A stretch of DNA of 60,214 bases from Candidatus Fermentithermobacillaceae bacterium (GCA_012840345.1 DULO01000022.1:1-60214), one strand, 5' to 3'; numbered from the stretch's first letter, positions 41,431-50,366 are shown. Notes: generated by a model not told the origin, from the sequence alone. Program-made: numbers and translations.

Positions 41431-42180
41431 TCACTTACCCAGGATGCGGCGACAAAGCTCGAGATCGGAAGGTTTGTCCACGTCCACTCCTATCTCGGGG
41501 TCGGCGCCCAACAAAGCCTTAGGTTTCAGGTGTATAAGCCTCTCAACCCTCCGCTCCAGTTCGCTTACTGAAGCTCTTTTCAGCGCCACTTTCAGAAGAA
41601 GCCACGGCCCCAGCTGCGCCGCCATCTTAAGGGGCGATTTCCGGTAGCTTATCATCTTCTCAACCATTGGCCAGGCTTGGGAAACGGCGGCCTTTCGCAC
41701 GAAGAACAGGTTGCCGCCGGTAAAGGTGCCTTCACGAATGGTAAGGTACGTTCGTTTCACGCCGGGAAAGGCCTTGTCGCATTGGGATTTCTCGCAAACC
41801 GGGTAACAGAAATCGGCTCCCGACTCAACGCAACGGGAAAGGAATCTCTCCATGATTTCGGACGTTATCAGGGGTACATCTGAGGCGCAAACCAGAGCGT
41901 ATTCTGAAGAAACGGCGTCCAGTCCCCTCTTGACATTGTCGAACAGGTCTCCTCCCGGGGGGAGTATCTTGACCTTGCCCGTCTCGTATCGGGACAGGCC
42001 CTCCCTGGGACCAATCAGGTGAATTTTGGTTATCTGGTCCATCCTCTCAAGAACATCGAGAATGTAGGAGACCATAGGCCGCCCCGCGATATCTATGTTC
42101 GCCTCTAACGGTTCCTCGCTCTCTCCCGCCAGTTTTCCGTCATTGGCTCGCCCGGCCAGCACAATCGCTTCTAGTTCCAC
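41431..42180 (-). CDS. Nucleotidyltransferase family protein (MobA/GlmU-like fold)
   Basis: A 249-aa protein. The start ELEAIVLAGRAND is the glycine-rich loop of NTP transferases, and YALVCASDVPLITSEIMERF carries the metal-binding Asp. The rest contains GTFTGGNLFFVRK and GVDVDKPSDLELCRRIL. It resembles MobA-like or sugar-phosphate NTP transferases, but the substrate is unknown. The GTG start at 42180 is three bases after the ispE stop; the longer frame runs through ispE. A gene of this sort between ispE and glmU is typical of Clostridia, in place of purR/spoVG. Confidence 0.8.
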   Translation of the reverse strand: MELEAIVLAGRANDGKLAGESEEPLEANIDIAGRPMVSYILDVLERMDQITKIHLIGPREGLSRYETGKVKILPPGGDLFDNVKRGLDAVSSEYALVCASDVPLITSEIMERFLSRCVESGADFCYPVCEKSQCDKAFPGVKRTYLTIREGTFTGGNLFFVRKAAVSQAWPMVEKMISYRKSPLKMAAQLGPWLLLKVALKRASVSELERRVERLIHLKPKALLGADPEIGVDVDKPSDLELCRRILGK

Positions 42181-42182
42181 GG

Positions 42183-43136
42183 TCAAATCACCCCTGTCCG
42201 TACCACCAGTACGTCGTGAAGGTAACCCATCTTGAAGCCCCGGATTCTTTCCCTGACGTCCAAAGCGTGCTCTTGGGAACCGCAAATGCCGTATACCGTG
42301 GACCCGCTGCCAGTCATGACGGCGGAAAGAGCGCCCGCTCTAAGGAGCGCTTCTTTGGCGCCCGCTATATCCTTCCTACGGGCGATGATGGGTTCTTCCA
42401 GATCATTGTAAAGCACTTGAGCCAGGCTTTCCGCCGTGCCGTTTCTGAGTTCCCCGGCTACGGCCAAAGGCCTGTCATCCCTTTCGGACGAAAACGCGCG
42501 CCCCCCCTCAGGGTTGTCCAGATCCCACACGGAAAAAGCCCACGGGGTGCTCACGCCTTCTTTCAACAACAGTATGACCAGCCAAAACGGATTGGCTTCC
42601 ATAGGAGTCACTATATCACCAATACCCGTGCACAGGGCAGCCGTATATTGGGGAGGCACGCTGTTTGGCCCCAGGAAAAAGGGGACGTCAGCCCCAAGAC
42701 GCATTGCCATATCCCGAAGATCGCAAGCCTCTTCTCCCGGAGGCAACGCTCCGGCGGTTCGCAAGGCGTTCCCGACGGCCAAGAGTGTCGCCGCCGCGTC
42801 AGAACTGCCTCCCCCCATGCCTCCGCCGGGAGGTATGCCTTTGTCTACGCGCACCCGGACTCCAGTTCGAACAGGGTTTCGAGACAAGTACTCACGGGCG
42901 GCCCTAAAGACCAGGTTTTGTTCCTCTGGGAGATCCGGTAACGCGGGACAACATACTGAAAGAACTCGTCCTTCCTTGAAAGGAGCTAATTCTACGGTAA
43001 GCAGGTCAAACAGGTTTACGGCGGTCATGACGGTAGACACTTCATGGTACCCGTCTTGCCTCCGCCCCAAAACGGAAAGTCCCAGGTTTACCTTTCCGTA
43101 CGCTTTACACGTGACTCTGGCAAAGGACTGCGGCAT
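42183..43136 (-). CDS. ispE: 4-diphosphocytidyl-2-C-methyl-D-erythritol kinase
   Basis: IspE phosphorylates CDP-methylerythritol in the non-mevalonate isoprenoid pathway. It is a GHMP kinase: KAYGKVNLGLSVLGRRQDGY at the N-terminus, and the ATP loop GIPPGGGMGGGSSDAAATLL. The C-terminus has AVMTGSGSTVYGIC. The start at the ATG 43136 gives 317 aa; the frame stays open to 43247 but no ribosome-binding site decides the start. A loop of about 15 residues (around LDNPEGGRAFSSERDD) is unusual. It is transcribed before the nucleotidyltransferase with which it almost overlaps. Confidence 0.92.
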   Translation of the reverse strand: MPQSFARVTCKAYGKVNLGLSVLGRRQDGYHEVSTVMTAVNLFDLLTVELAPFKEGRVLSVCCPALPDLPEEQNLVFRAAREYLSRNPVRTGVRVRVDKGIPPGGGMGGGSSDAAATLLAVGNALRTAGALPPGEEACDLRDMAMRLGADVPFFLGPNSVPPQYTAALCTGIGDIVTPMEANPFWLVILLLKEGVSTPWAFSVWDLDNPEGGRAFSSERDDRPLAVAGELRNGTAESLAQVLYNDLEEPIIARRKDIAGAKEALLRAGALSAVMTGSGSTVYGICGSQEHALDVRERIRGFKMGYLHDVLVVRTGVI

Positions 43137-43243
43137 GTGTCTAGTTTCTGCGGATTCCCCGGAAATCCCTCCAAAAGGGACCGGACGAGACCGCCGGTCG
43201 GGCAAATGAGCGCTTAACGCTTTTGGCCGACCGGCCCCTCCGG

Positions 43244-44257
43244 TCATCTCGGTCTTGTGAAAGTCACGCCCAGAGCGCTGCAGACGTTTTGAATGCGCCC
43301 GAATATGGAAACCGTATCGGACCCTGCCGACAGCAGGCCCACCACCTGTTTCTTCTCATTCAACACGACAGAGCCGCTGTCTCCCGGCTGAGCCATATGC
43401 GTGGTGACGCATTGGTCCGTGAACACAGCGTCTCCGGCATCCCCCATGCTGATCCTTATCGTAGCCTGCACAACTCTGACTTCTCCCCAATTGGTCCCGG
43501 TAGTTCGCCCGCTTTTTGCGACTCTGTCCCCTACGTTGACCTCCCCAATTCCTTGGGGCACGCCCAGGTCGATTATGGCGTCTGAGATGATGTCCGGCGA
43601 AACCGGTTTAGCCACCGCCGCGTCCACCAGGTTGTTGACGTTCCTGGTCGCATAGACCTTGAGGCTATAGTTCCGCCGAAAACGCCGGATGACTTTGTTG
43701 AGGGTGCGTTCAAAACTGGCGGCTACCGGACAATCGGGTGCCGTCACTTCCATGGATATAGGAACGAAACGATGGAGTCTCGCAATCACGTCTTTGTCAG
43801 TGCCGTTGTCGTATCTCCCCGGTTGCAGAATCGGATCGCCGATGGCGCACCTGCCGTCCCGTCCGTTCGAGGAGTTCGCCAAAACGTGATTATTGGACAA
43901 GATGAGGGGCTCGCCGGTCTTCACGTCGTACACTACCGCTCCGAAAGTACCCGCTGTGATCTTGTAATGTCCGATGCTAGAACCCGGCACCGCCGGACGG
44001 TACCTCTCCATCCGCGCTAAGGCGACTACTTCGCCTACCTCTATAACGTCGGTATCCGCCATATCTATGCTCTTGGGGACTATATCGCACGAGTGGAGTT
44101 TCGCTTTCGGTACTTTCTTCGTGACAAGCACGGTTATGCTTGGCTTCCCAGTGCACTGACCGCCCACGCATTTGGTTCCTTTGCCAACGCCGATCACGTT
44201 AGGCAGTTCCAGCAGTCTGGGAGCTGACACTCTCAGAGCCTTGACTACAGCGTCCAC
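43244..44257 (-). CDS. Trypsin-like serine protease
   Basis: A 337-aa protein with no signal peptide. The chymotrypsin-fold triad can be seen: His at about 124 in ILSNNHVLAN, an Asp in LVDAAVAKP, and the Ser in AQPGDSGSVVLN. The N-terminal domain (VIGVGKGTKCVGGQCTGKPS then VLVTKKVPKAKL) is found in a bacterial S1 family that includes cytosolic or exported forms. GGGAGGAGG precedes the GTG at 44257. B. subtilis has the sporulation protease yabG near this place; the two are not related by sequence as far as I can see. The substrate is unknown. Confidence 0.8.
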   Translation of the reverse strand: MDAVVKALRVSAPRLLELPNVIGVGKGTKCVGGQCTGKPSITVLVTKKVPKAKLHSCDIVPKSIDMADTDVIEVGEVVALARMERYRPAVPGSSIGHYKITAGTFGAVVYDVKTGEPLILSNNHVLANSSNGRDGRCAIGDPILQPGRYDNGTDKDVIARLHRFVPISMEVTAPDCPVAASFERTLNKVIRRFRRNYSLKVYATRNVNNLVDAAVAKPVSPDIISDAIIDLGVPQGIGEVNVGDRVAKSGRTTGTNWGEVRVVQATIRISMGDAGDAVFTDQCVTTHMAQPGDSGSVVLNEKKQVVGLLSAGSDTVSIFGRIQNVCSALGVTFTRPR

Positions 44258-44359
44258 AGGTTCCTCCTCCCTTCCGCGCATAAGGAATCTGTAAACACCT
44301 TATGTTGAGGGGATCGGAGTGGTTACCGGAGGATTAGCCCTGAGAGCAGGTACAAACCA

Positions 44360-44396
44360 GAAGGTCCGCGAGAGCTCTTGTCTCCCGCGGACCTTC
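44360..44396. terminator. Terminator downstream of veg
   Basis: GAAGGTCCGCG and CGCGGACCTTC form a perfect 11-bp stem; the loop contains a second short GAGA/TCTC pair. On the minus strand TGGTTTG follows. The region 44258-44497 around it has no gene. It probably ends the ykuK-veg transcript. Confidence 0.65.
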
Positions 44397-44497
44397 TCAT
44401 CTGCCGTTGTTCGGTTTTATCGCGAAACCGCGTCTGCCTGGCTTGCCTGCCGCGGCTCAGACCCATTAGGGCCGGAGCAGGGCGGGCCACAGGGCGA

Positions 44498-44758
44498 TCA
44501 GTTGTCAGAATCGGCATCGGCTGTGGTGTCAAAGTGGATCTCCACAGCGTCTGTGAGCACATCAATGTAACTCCATGACATGGCGCGGCTATCGTCATCG
44601 TCGAAACGCACTATGAAAATGCTGGGATAAGTCTTCTCGAGGACACCTTCCCGTTCGAATACCTTCCTCCGTCCTTCACTGGCGCGAACCCTGACACGTT
44701 CTCCCAGATGGCTATCCAGCTTAGTACGGATAGCCTCCAGTGCCGCCTTTTCCGCCAT
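44498..44758 (-). CDS. veg: Veg protein, biofilm/sporulation-related
   Basis: An 86-aa protein of the Veg family: IRTKLDSHLGERVRVRASEG, then RRKVFEREGVLEKTYPSIFI, VRFDDDDSRAMSWSYIDVLT. Veg stimulates biofilm genes by inhibiting SinR in B. subtilis, and is widespread in Bacillota. The position between rsmA/ykuK and ispE is the conserved one. The C-terminal TADADSDN tail is acidic. It follows ykuK by 20 bases. Confidence 0.95.
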   Translation of the reverse strand: MAEKAALEAIRTKLDSHLGERVRVRASEGRRKVFEREGVLEKTYPSIFIVRFDDDDSRAMSWSYIDVLTDAVEIHFDTTADADSDN

Positions 44759-44778
44759 TGGCTATCCCTCGCTCATTA

Positions 44779-45249
44779 TTATTTTGAATGTTTATCCGCT
44801 ACCTGAGATGCGCCGTACGCATCCGGCTTGATCCGGGCCATAAACCCGCTTCCGACGATCTCCTGGACCAGTTCCCGGATCATGGACTTTGTCTGGCCGT
44901 TCCTACCCACATCCAGATGTATCTCGACATTAAGGTCTGAGTGGCCGTTCTTGGATATCTCCGCCGCTAATCGAGACGCGACATCAAGGCTCAAGTGCGC
45001 CTCGTAGAAGATACGCTGCTTCAGACTGGGCATTTTTGTGACGTGCTCTCGGGTGTAATAGTAGCGGCCGCCTTTTCCGAGACGGTGTATTACTACCGCG
45101 GTGACGAAGCAAACCTGGTCACGCGCCTGGGAGTCGCTGCCCACAATCAACTTGTACTCGGCCGTTGGGTCATCCGCCATGAAGCTGCAAATGTCTTCGA
45201 ACATGGCGTTGAAGGACATCGGTCCTTTGGTTGGGCTAACGAAGTACAT
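44779..45249 (-). CDS. ykuK: YkuK family protein (RNase H-like)
   Basis: A 156-aa protein. The start MYFVSPTKGPMSFNAMFEDI, the IVGSDSQARDQVCFVTAVVI segment and HRLGKGGRYYYTREH are the DUF458/YkuK signature, with a predicted RNase H-like fold. Acidic residues (VGSDSQ, EIHLDVG, IKPDAYGA) may form the metal site. The ATG at 45249 follows AAGGAGGG; a longer frame to 45324 covers the promoter and is not used. In B. subtilis ykuK is elsewhere; here it takes the place of yabG between rsmA and veg. Confidence 0.88.
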   Translation of the reverse strand: MYFVSPTKGPMSFNAMFEDICSFMADDPTAEYKLIVGSDSQARDQVCFVTAVVIHRLGKGGRYYYTREHVTKMPSLKQRIFYEAHLSLDVASRLAAEISKNGHSDLNVEIHLDVGRNGQTKSMIRELVQEIVGSGFMARIKPDAYGASQVADKHSK

Positions 45250-45281
45250 ATGCAGCTCCCTCCTTCGCCCGGTCCATGATT

Positions 45282-45324
45282 CAATTGACAGCTCAATTGT
45301 ATCACTTTTCCTTAATTGAGGCAA
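45282..45324 (-). promoter_or_regulatory. Promoter of ykuK-veg with an overlapping inverted repeat
   Basis: On the minus strand TTGCCT (45324-45319) and TACAAT (45301-45296) are 17 bp apart, a good housekeeping promoter. The CAATTGA/TCAATTG inverted repeat at about 45282-45299 overlaps the -10 and the start site and could be an operator. Confidence 0.6.
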
Positions 45325-45399
45325 ATGCAGGGCTAGCAGGAATGGGCCTTATGCAGGGAGTGAGGTCATCCTGGAGTGAAGGATACTTCGGTTAGCGAA

Positions 45400-46293
45400 T
45401 TATTCCGCGGAGCCTCCGGTAGAAACGAGAGAGTTAGGAAGGGGTAGGCCCTTGGCGAGTCTAAGGAAGCCCCAAACCCCCAGTTCCTCCGGCCTCCGGT
45501 CCGGGTCGATCCCGCAAGCTGAGATCGCCGATGCCAGGGCCGCTTTGTCCTGATAAAGGGGCTGGAGGCCATTTAGCAGGGTTTTCCGTCTCTTGGAGAA
45601 GGCGGCTCTGGATACTACATCCATCAAGGACTCCTGCTCTTCCGAGAGTTCCCAGGACGAGCGCATCTCCAGGACAACTAGACAAGAGCCGACGTCGGGT
45701 CTGGGCAAGAAGGCCCCCCTGGGAATCCTTCGTTCTATCCTGGGCGTGCCCCGGTACTGGCACCACAAGGACAGCCTTCCAAAATCGCCCCCGGGCGGGG
45801 CGGCCATGCGCTCTCCCACTTCTTCCTGCACCACGAACCCCATCCGGGACCATTGGGGACGCTTCACCAAGGCGGAGTATAGAAGTTCGGAGGTAATGTA
45901 ATAAGGCAGGTTGCCGCACAAAACCAGAGGGGCATCGGGATGCATCTTTCGGGCAGCGTTTCCACTCAGATCGTATTCGAGGGCATCTCCCCACACCCAG
46001 GTGAGGTTCGTAAGGCCCGCGCAGGACTGGGCGACGGCTTCTTCCAGATCCCTGTCCACTTCCAGCGCGTACACCCAGCGGGCTCTCTGGCAGAGTTCCC
46101 TGGTCAAGGTACCTATGCCCGCTCCCACTTCCACCGCCACCCAAGAATTGTCCGGCACGATGACAGAAGCGATAGACCCCAAGAGTCTGGGGTCTGTCAT
46201 AAAGTGCTGGCCTAATCGCTTCTTGGGGAAGACCTTGGCTTCGCTCAGGATCTGCCCAAAGGCCTTCCTTTCAGGAGGTTCACTCAAGCACAT
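45400..46293 (-). CDS. rsmA: 16S rRNA dimethyladenosine transferase RsmA (KsgA)
   Basis: RsmA dimethylates two adjacent adenosines (A1518, A1519) near the 3' end of 16S rRNA. The 297-aa protein has KKRLGQHFMTDP, the SAM motif VEVGAGIGTLTRELC, ALEVDRDLEEAV, the catalytic NLPYYITSELL and RPDVGSCLVVLEM. The ATG at 46293 lies inside the end of the preceding gene, with GAAGG before it, a translationally coupled start. The rnmV gene, between yabE and ksgA in B. subtilis, is missing here. Confidence 0.96.
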   Translation of the reverse strand: MCLSEPPERKAFGQILSEAKVFPKKRLGQHFMTDPRLLGSIASVIVPDNSWVAVEVGAGIGTLTRELCQRARWVYALEVDRDLEEAVAQSCAGLTNLTWVWGDALEYDLSGNAARKMHPDAPLVLCGNLPYYITSELLYSALVKRPQWSRMGFVVQEEVGERMAAPPGGDFGRLSLWCQYRGTPRIERRIPRGAFLPRPDVGSCLVVLEMRSSWELSEEQESLMDVVSRAAFSKRRKTLLNGLQPLYQDKAALASAISACGIDPDRRPEELGVWGFLRLAKGLPLPNSLVSTGGSAE

Positions 46294-47302
46294 ACACCTT
46301 CACTTGCTTGATGCCCCACCTTAGAGCCTCATCATGGGTGTCGAAACACACGTCTATGCGGTTTCCTTTTATCGCTCCGCCTGTGTCGGCGGCGACCGCG
46401 TACCCGTAACCGTCCACGTAGACCCTAGTACCCAAGGGAATCAGTCTCGGGTCAACCGCTATGACCCCCTGCTTGGCGGGCAAACCAATATGGGTCGTGC
46501 CGTTGGCGTAGGCCCCGCAGCACTTGACGCAAGGGCAATAGGCTGTGGCTTTCACCTCAATGGCTCTGGTAAAGCGGATATTTTCTCCGCCACGGGACAT
46601 CTGCGTCAGAGTACCGGTAAGGATTATCTTGCTTACGGGCTCTCTTACCGTCCCTTTGGCAACTTCTTTGCGGCTTACTTCCTTGCCGTCCTCGTACCGC
46701 ACCAAATACCGCACGCGTTCGATACCGGTGACTCCCTCACGATAGACTCTGGTCAAACCGGCTTCGATAGAGTCATCGGGCCTTGTCTCGGTCTTGAACG
46801 CTACTACCCTGTCTTCCCACACATCCTCATAGGTGACCCTGACAACCCGGACGGGTTCGCCGTCAGATAACAGGGCGTCGACGTCGGGAAGCACCACGTC
46901 ATCGGGCCCGGGCGTGATGTTCGCCAGGGCAAGCACGGCGGACACCGATTTTTCAGTTGTAAAGACGGTGGTCACATTGCCGTCGTAGTAAACAAAGCGG
47001 GGTTCTGCCCGGTAAACTTCCACCCTCAATCCCTCTACCACTGGAGTATCCAAAGGCTTGTCGCAGACATCGCCCTCCGCAAGTTGAATATTGGCTTCTT
47101 CCAGCACTTCGGCTACCGTAGACGCGGTGGTGTGAAGCGCGACCTCGCGGTCCCAAGCGACCACCGTGACCGCGCACTCTTGGGATTTGGATACGTACCA
47201 GCAAGCAAACGCCAACGCGGCGCAAAGGACGACGCTAGTGATGATAAAAGGCACGGCCCTATAACCCCGGCCTTGCCCTACTTCCGCCTCTCTTAGGCGC
47301 AA
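46280..47302 (-). CDS. Cell-wall protein with G5 and 3D domains (YabE/RpfB-like)
   Basis: A 340-aa protein. A signal-anchor helix is at residues of about 18-38. Two DUF348 (ubiquitin-like) repeats follow (around 45-80 and 100-135), then a G5 domain (RVRYLVRYEDGKEVSRKEVA), and a C-terminal 3D lytic domain: KATAYCPCVKC, GVIAVDPRLIPLGTRVYVDG and DTGGAIKGNRIDVCF with the metal/acid Asp residues. The domain order is that of YabE. It likely cleaves peptidoglycan, as Rpf-type factors do in spore germination or resuscitation. The start is TTG after AGGAGGG. Confidence 0.92.
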   Translation of the reverse strand: MRLREAEVGQGRGYRAVPFIITSVVLCAALAFACWYVSKSQECAVTVVAWDREVALHTTASTVAEVLEEANIQLAEGDVCDKPLDTPVVEGLRVEVYRAEPRFVYYDGNVTTVFTTEKSVSAVLALANITPGPDDVVLPDVDALLSDGEPVRVVRVTYEDVWEDRVVAFKTETRPDDSIEAGLTRVYREGVTGIERVRYLVRYEDGKEVSRKEVAKGTVREPVSKIILTGTLTQMSRGGENIRFTRAIEVKATAYCPCVKCCGAYANGTTHIGLPAKQGVIAVDPRLIPLGTRVYVDGYGYAVAADTGGAIKGNRIDVCFDTHDEALRWGIKQVKVYVLE

Positions 47303-47357
47303 AAGGTATCCCTCCTAAAGTGACTCATTCTATGAGCGAGACCCTTTTCCCTGTTAA

Positions 47358-47378
47358 GGAAGGCTAAAGGAGCCTTCC
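47358..47378 (-). terminator. Short hairpin between tatD and the G5/3D gene
   Basis: GGAAGGCT and AGCCTTCC pair over 8 bp with a 5-base loop. On the minus strand it follows tatD, with TTAAC after it, so it may be a weak terminator. Confidence 0.4.
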
Positions 47379-47471
47379 CAATTCATGGAAATGGGACTAC
47401 TTTCTCCTAAGGATGCTCAAAACCTTCCGCTTTCATCCTCATTCTCAGGGTCTCGTCTTCCGCGTCGCTTT

Positions 47472-48263
47472 TTACGAAGTAAGGGACCCAAAAACCCTAA
47501 GCGCGTTTTCCTTGGTAATCCTCGCGACTTCTCCCACGCCAATTCCGAGGGCCGCTGAAAGCGCTTTCAAAGTCTCAAGCACGAACGCGGGCTCATTTCG
47601 TTTTCCTCGAAAGCCCTGTGGAGGCAAGTACGGACAATCTGTTTCAAGGAGCAGCCGGTCCAATGGCAGTTTTTTGACCAGCTGTCTGAGCCCGTCGTTC
47701 TTCGGGTACGTCAAAACGCCGCCTATTCCGAAATAGCCGCCCAGCTCCAGGCATCCGTCAGCGTAGTTTTCGTCCTGGGAGAAGCAATGGAACACCACCG
47801 GTTGGGAAAGCCTTGCCGAGCGCAACTCTCGAAGCAGATCGTTTTCGGCGTCCCGCTGGTGGATGATAACCGGCAGACCCAACTCCTTGGCCAGCTTAAG
47901 ACCTTCCCGGAAACACTCTAACTGGGCTTCTCTAGGAACTAAGTTCCTGAAATAGTCCAATCCCATCTCTCCCAGGGCCTTGACCACGCCCGGGTTGGAG
48001 ACCGCCAGGGCTTCTATGAAGCCCCACCGCTCTGGAGGCGGGTCTCCTCCCGCGTAATGGGGATGAATCCCGACGGAACAAATGCCCCGGGTTGACGTCG
48101 CGAAGCGAACGGCCTCGGCCGATGAGGCCTCGTCATATCCTATTTCGATAAACCCCACACCGTTCTCTCGAGCCCTACTTTCTACCTCTGAACGGTCCAG
48201 GTCAAACTCGGGAGAGCACAGGTGAGCGTGGGTATCGAAAACCTCAAGAAATCCTGGTTCCAT
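47472..48263 (-). CDS. tatD: TatD-family metal-dependent hydrolase
   Basis: A 263-aa TIM-barrel nuclease. Motifs are VFDTHAHLCSPEFD (two metal histidines), CSVGIHPHYAG, ALGEMGLDYFRN, VIIHQRDAENDL and LLLETDCPYLPPQ. The protein starts at the ATG 48263, inside the last codons of metG, after AGGAAG; the longer frame to 48365 overlaps metG too far. TatD enzymes have 3'-to-5' DNA exonuclease activity in E. coli. The order metG-tatD-yabE is conserved in Bacillota. Confidence 0.95.
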   Translation of the reverse strand: MEPGFLEVFDTHAHLCSPEFDLDRSEVESRARENGVGFIEIGYDEASSAEAVRFATSTRGICSVGIHPHYAGGDPPPERWGFIEALAVSNPGVVKALGEMGLDYFRNLVPREAQLECFREGLKLAKELGLPVIIHQRDAENDLLRELRSARLSQPVVFHCFSQDENYADGCLELGGYFGIGGVLTYPKNDGLRQLVKKLPLDRLLLETDCPYLPPQGFRGKRNEPAFVLETLKALSAALGIGVGEVARITKENALRVFGSLTS

Positions 48264-50241
48264 TCGGTATCTTCCTGTCGACAGTAAGGACTGTGAGTTC
48301 GTTCCCGCTCTTCGCGGCCAGGAGCATTCCGTTAGACTTGACTCCTCGTATGACCGCGGGTTCAAGGTTTTTCACGACCACGATTTGCTTGCCCACCAAC
48401 TCCTCCGGGGAGTAGAAGACTGCTATCCCGGCCACGATCTGAGTCTGTTCGGTTCCAAGGTCGATCTCCAGCCGGTACAGTTTATCCGCTCCTTTGATGC
48501 GAGAGCAAGTCAACACTGTGGCCACTCGCAGGTCCACCTTGCGGAACTCTTCTATATTGATAGTCCCGATGGGCTGGTCTGTAGATGCTCGGGGTCGTGG
48601 CGTCGAAGCAGCTGAAGGCTCTAGACCCTCTGCCTTCTCTTGGCTGCCGGTGACCGGGGACTGTCCTGCCGGTCGGTCGACGGGCTCCGCTTCCTGCTCC
48701 TTGTCCTCGATCCTGGGGAACAGGGGTTTCCCGCGACGAGTAACTTGCCCTTCTTTACAGACGCCCCAGGTGCCCGCGGAATCCCAGTCGGCGTTGTCTA
48801 TGGATTCGGGCATCCCAAGAGAACTCCAAATGAGCCCGGGGGTCCTAACCATGAAGGGCCTCAGAAGCTGCGACACGATCCTCAGGCACTCGCAAAGACC
48901 GTACAATACTGTACCCAGCCTGGAATCGTTGGTCTTGGCTAAATCCCAGGGGCTGGCCGTGTCAATATACTTGTTGGCAGCGCCTACGACGGCCATGATC
49001 TCTTCCAGCGCGGAGCTTAGGTGGAGGGCGTCCAACTCCTTCTCCACTCTGCCCTTGAGGGTTACGCATTTGTCCCTGAAAGCCCGGTCCGCTTCTTCCT
49101 CCCTGCCGGGAGCCGGAACCAGCCCGCCGCTGAACTTCTTGACCATGGTGAGGGTCCTGTACGCGAGGTTCCCCAAGTCGTTGGCCAAATCCGAGTTAAT
49201 TCTGGCGACAAGGGCGTCCTCTGTGTAATCGCCGTCGGCTCCGAAGGGGACTTCACGCAACACAAAATACCTGACGGCGTCCAGTCCATATTTCCTGGTA
49301 AGCTCGATCGGGTCCACCACGTTTCCCATGGTTTTCGACATCTTCTTGCCGCCCAAGTTGAGCCAACCGTGGGCAAATACTTGTTTCGGAAGAGGAAGAT
49401 CCAGCGCCATCAGGAGTATTGGCCAGATCACCGCGTGGAAGCGCAGGATCTCCTTACCTATGAGGTGAACGTCGGCGGGCCACCACTTCTCGAACCTCTC
49501 CCGGTCGTGAGGGTATCCCATGGCCGAAATGTAGTTGGTCAAGGCGTCTATCCAAACGTACACCACGCTGGATGGATCAAACGGAACCCTGATCCCCCAG
49601 TCAAATGACGTACGAGAAATGCACAAGTCCTCCAGCCCGCTCTTTACAAACTGAACCACTTCGTTTCTTCGAGACACAGGCTGTATGAAGTCGGGATGGG
49701 ATTCTATGTACTGGAGCAAACGGTCTTGGTACTTGGAGAGCCTGAAAAAGTAGCTTTCCTCCTGTACTCTCTCGAGGGGTTTCCCGTGGTCCGGACACAC
49801 CATGTCAGGGAAAGCCCGGGCTTGAGTCTCGGTAAAGAAGGACTCGCAGCCGACGCAGTACCAGCTCTCATAGTTCTTCTTGTAGATGTCCTGGTTATCG
49901 AACAGCTTCTGGAACACCCACTGGACCGTTTGGACGTGTTGTTCGTCGGTGGTGCGGATGAACCCGTCGTACGTTATCTCCAAGGTTCTCCAAAGCTCTT
50001 TGATCTTGGCGACAATCTCGTCGACAAACTCCTTAGGTTCTTTGCCCAAAGACTCGGCCTTTCTCTGGATCTTCAGGCCGTGTTCGTCGGTCCCTGTCAG
50101 GAAGAACACATCATAGCCCCGAAGCCTCTTGTACCTGGATATGGCGTCCGCGGCCAGAGTGGTGTAAGAATGCCCGATGTGGAGATCGCCTGATGCGTAG
50201 TAAATCGGTGTTGTTATATAATACCTCTTGCTGTCCGCCAT
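48244..50241 (-). CDS. metG: Methionyl-tRNA synthetase with C-terminal tRNA-binding domain
   Basis: A 665-aa class I synthetase. HIGH is at 21-24 in SGDLHIGHSYTT, and KMSKT occurs in LGGKKMSKTMGN. The zinc-binding CVGC and CPDH pair lies in the connective domain. The C-terminal 110 residues are the EMAP-II-like tRNA-binding domain (FRKVDLRVATVLTCSRIKGA to NGTRIS), joined by a Pro/Ser/Ala-rich linker of about 40 residues. AGGAGG precedes the ATG. It is divergent from the abrB-like gene and is followed by tatD with a 20-base overlap. Confidence 0.97.
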   Translation of the reverse strand: MADSKRYYITTPIYYASGDLHIGHSYTTLAADAISRYKRLRGYDVFFLTGTDEHGLKIQRKAESLGKEPKEFVDEIVAKIKELWRTLEITYDGFIRTTDEQHVQTVQWVFQKLFDNQDIYKKNYESWYCVGCESFFTETQARAFPDMVCPDHGKPLERVQEESYFFRLSKYQDRLLQYIESHPDFIQPVSRRNEVVQFVKSGLEDLCISRTSFDWGIRVPFDPSSVVYVWIDALTNYISAMGYPHDRERFEKWWPADVHLIGKEILRFHAVIWPILLMALDLPLPKQVFAHGWLNLGGKKMSKTMGNVVDPIELTRKYGLDAVRYFVLREVPFGADGDYTEDALVARINSDLANDLGNLAYRTLTMVKKFSGGLVPAPGREEEADRAFRDKCVTLKGRVEKELDALHLSSALEEIMAVVGAANKYIDTASPWDLAKTNDSRLGTVLYGLCECLRIVSQLLRPFMVRTPGLIWSSLGMPESIDNADWDSAGTWGVCKEGQVTRRGKPLFPRIEDKEQEAEPVDRPAGQSPVTGSQEKAEGLEPSAASTPRPRASTDQPIGTINIEEFRKVDLRVATVLTCSRIKGADKLYRLEIDLGTEQTQIVAGIAVFYSPEELVGKQIVVVKNLEPAVIRGVKSNGMLLAAKSGNELTVLTVDRKIPNGTRIS

Positions 50242-50337
50242 CTGTAATACCTCCTATGGGTATCTTGCGCAATTCTAACACTGATAGCCTTTTCGTGAAA
50301 GTTATCCCTAACTCTCCAAAAACTTGGCGAATTTCTC

Positions 50338-50366
50338 TTGACGGTTTTTGGTACTACTGGTATCTA
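50338..50366 (+). promoter_or_regulatory. Promoter of the abrB-like gene
   Basis: TTGACG (50338-50343) and TATCTA (50361-50366) are 17 bp apart, a good housekeeping promoter with a modest -10. The start site would be about 50 bases before the ATG. The spacer contains TTTTGGTACTACT, a partial mirror of the core of the array at 16600 (see findings). Confidence 0.6.

Noticed and set aside
42436-43209. 257-aa plus-strand open frame opposite ispE
   Set aside because: IspE motifs are clear on the other strand; this frame shows no recognisable domain.
45461-46144. 227-aa minus-strand frame overlapping rsmA
   Set aside because: It is a different frame of the same strand; rsmA has all its motifs and the overlap is complete.
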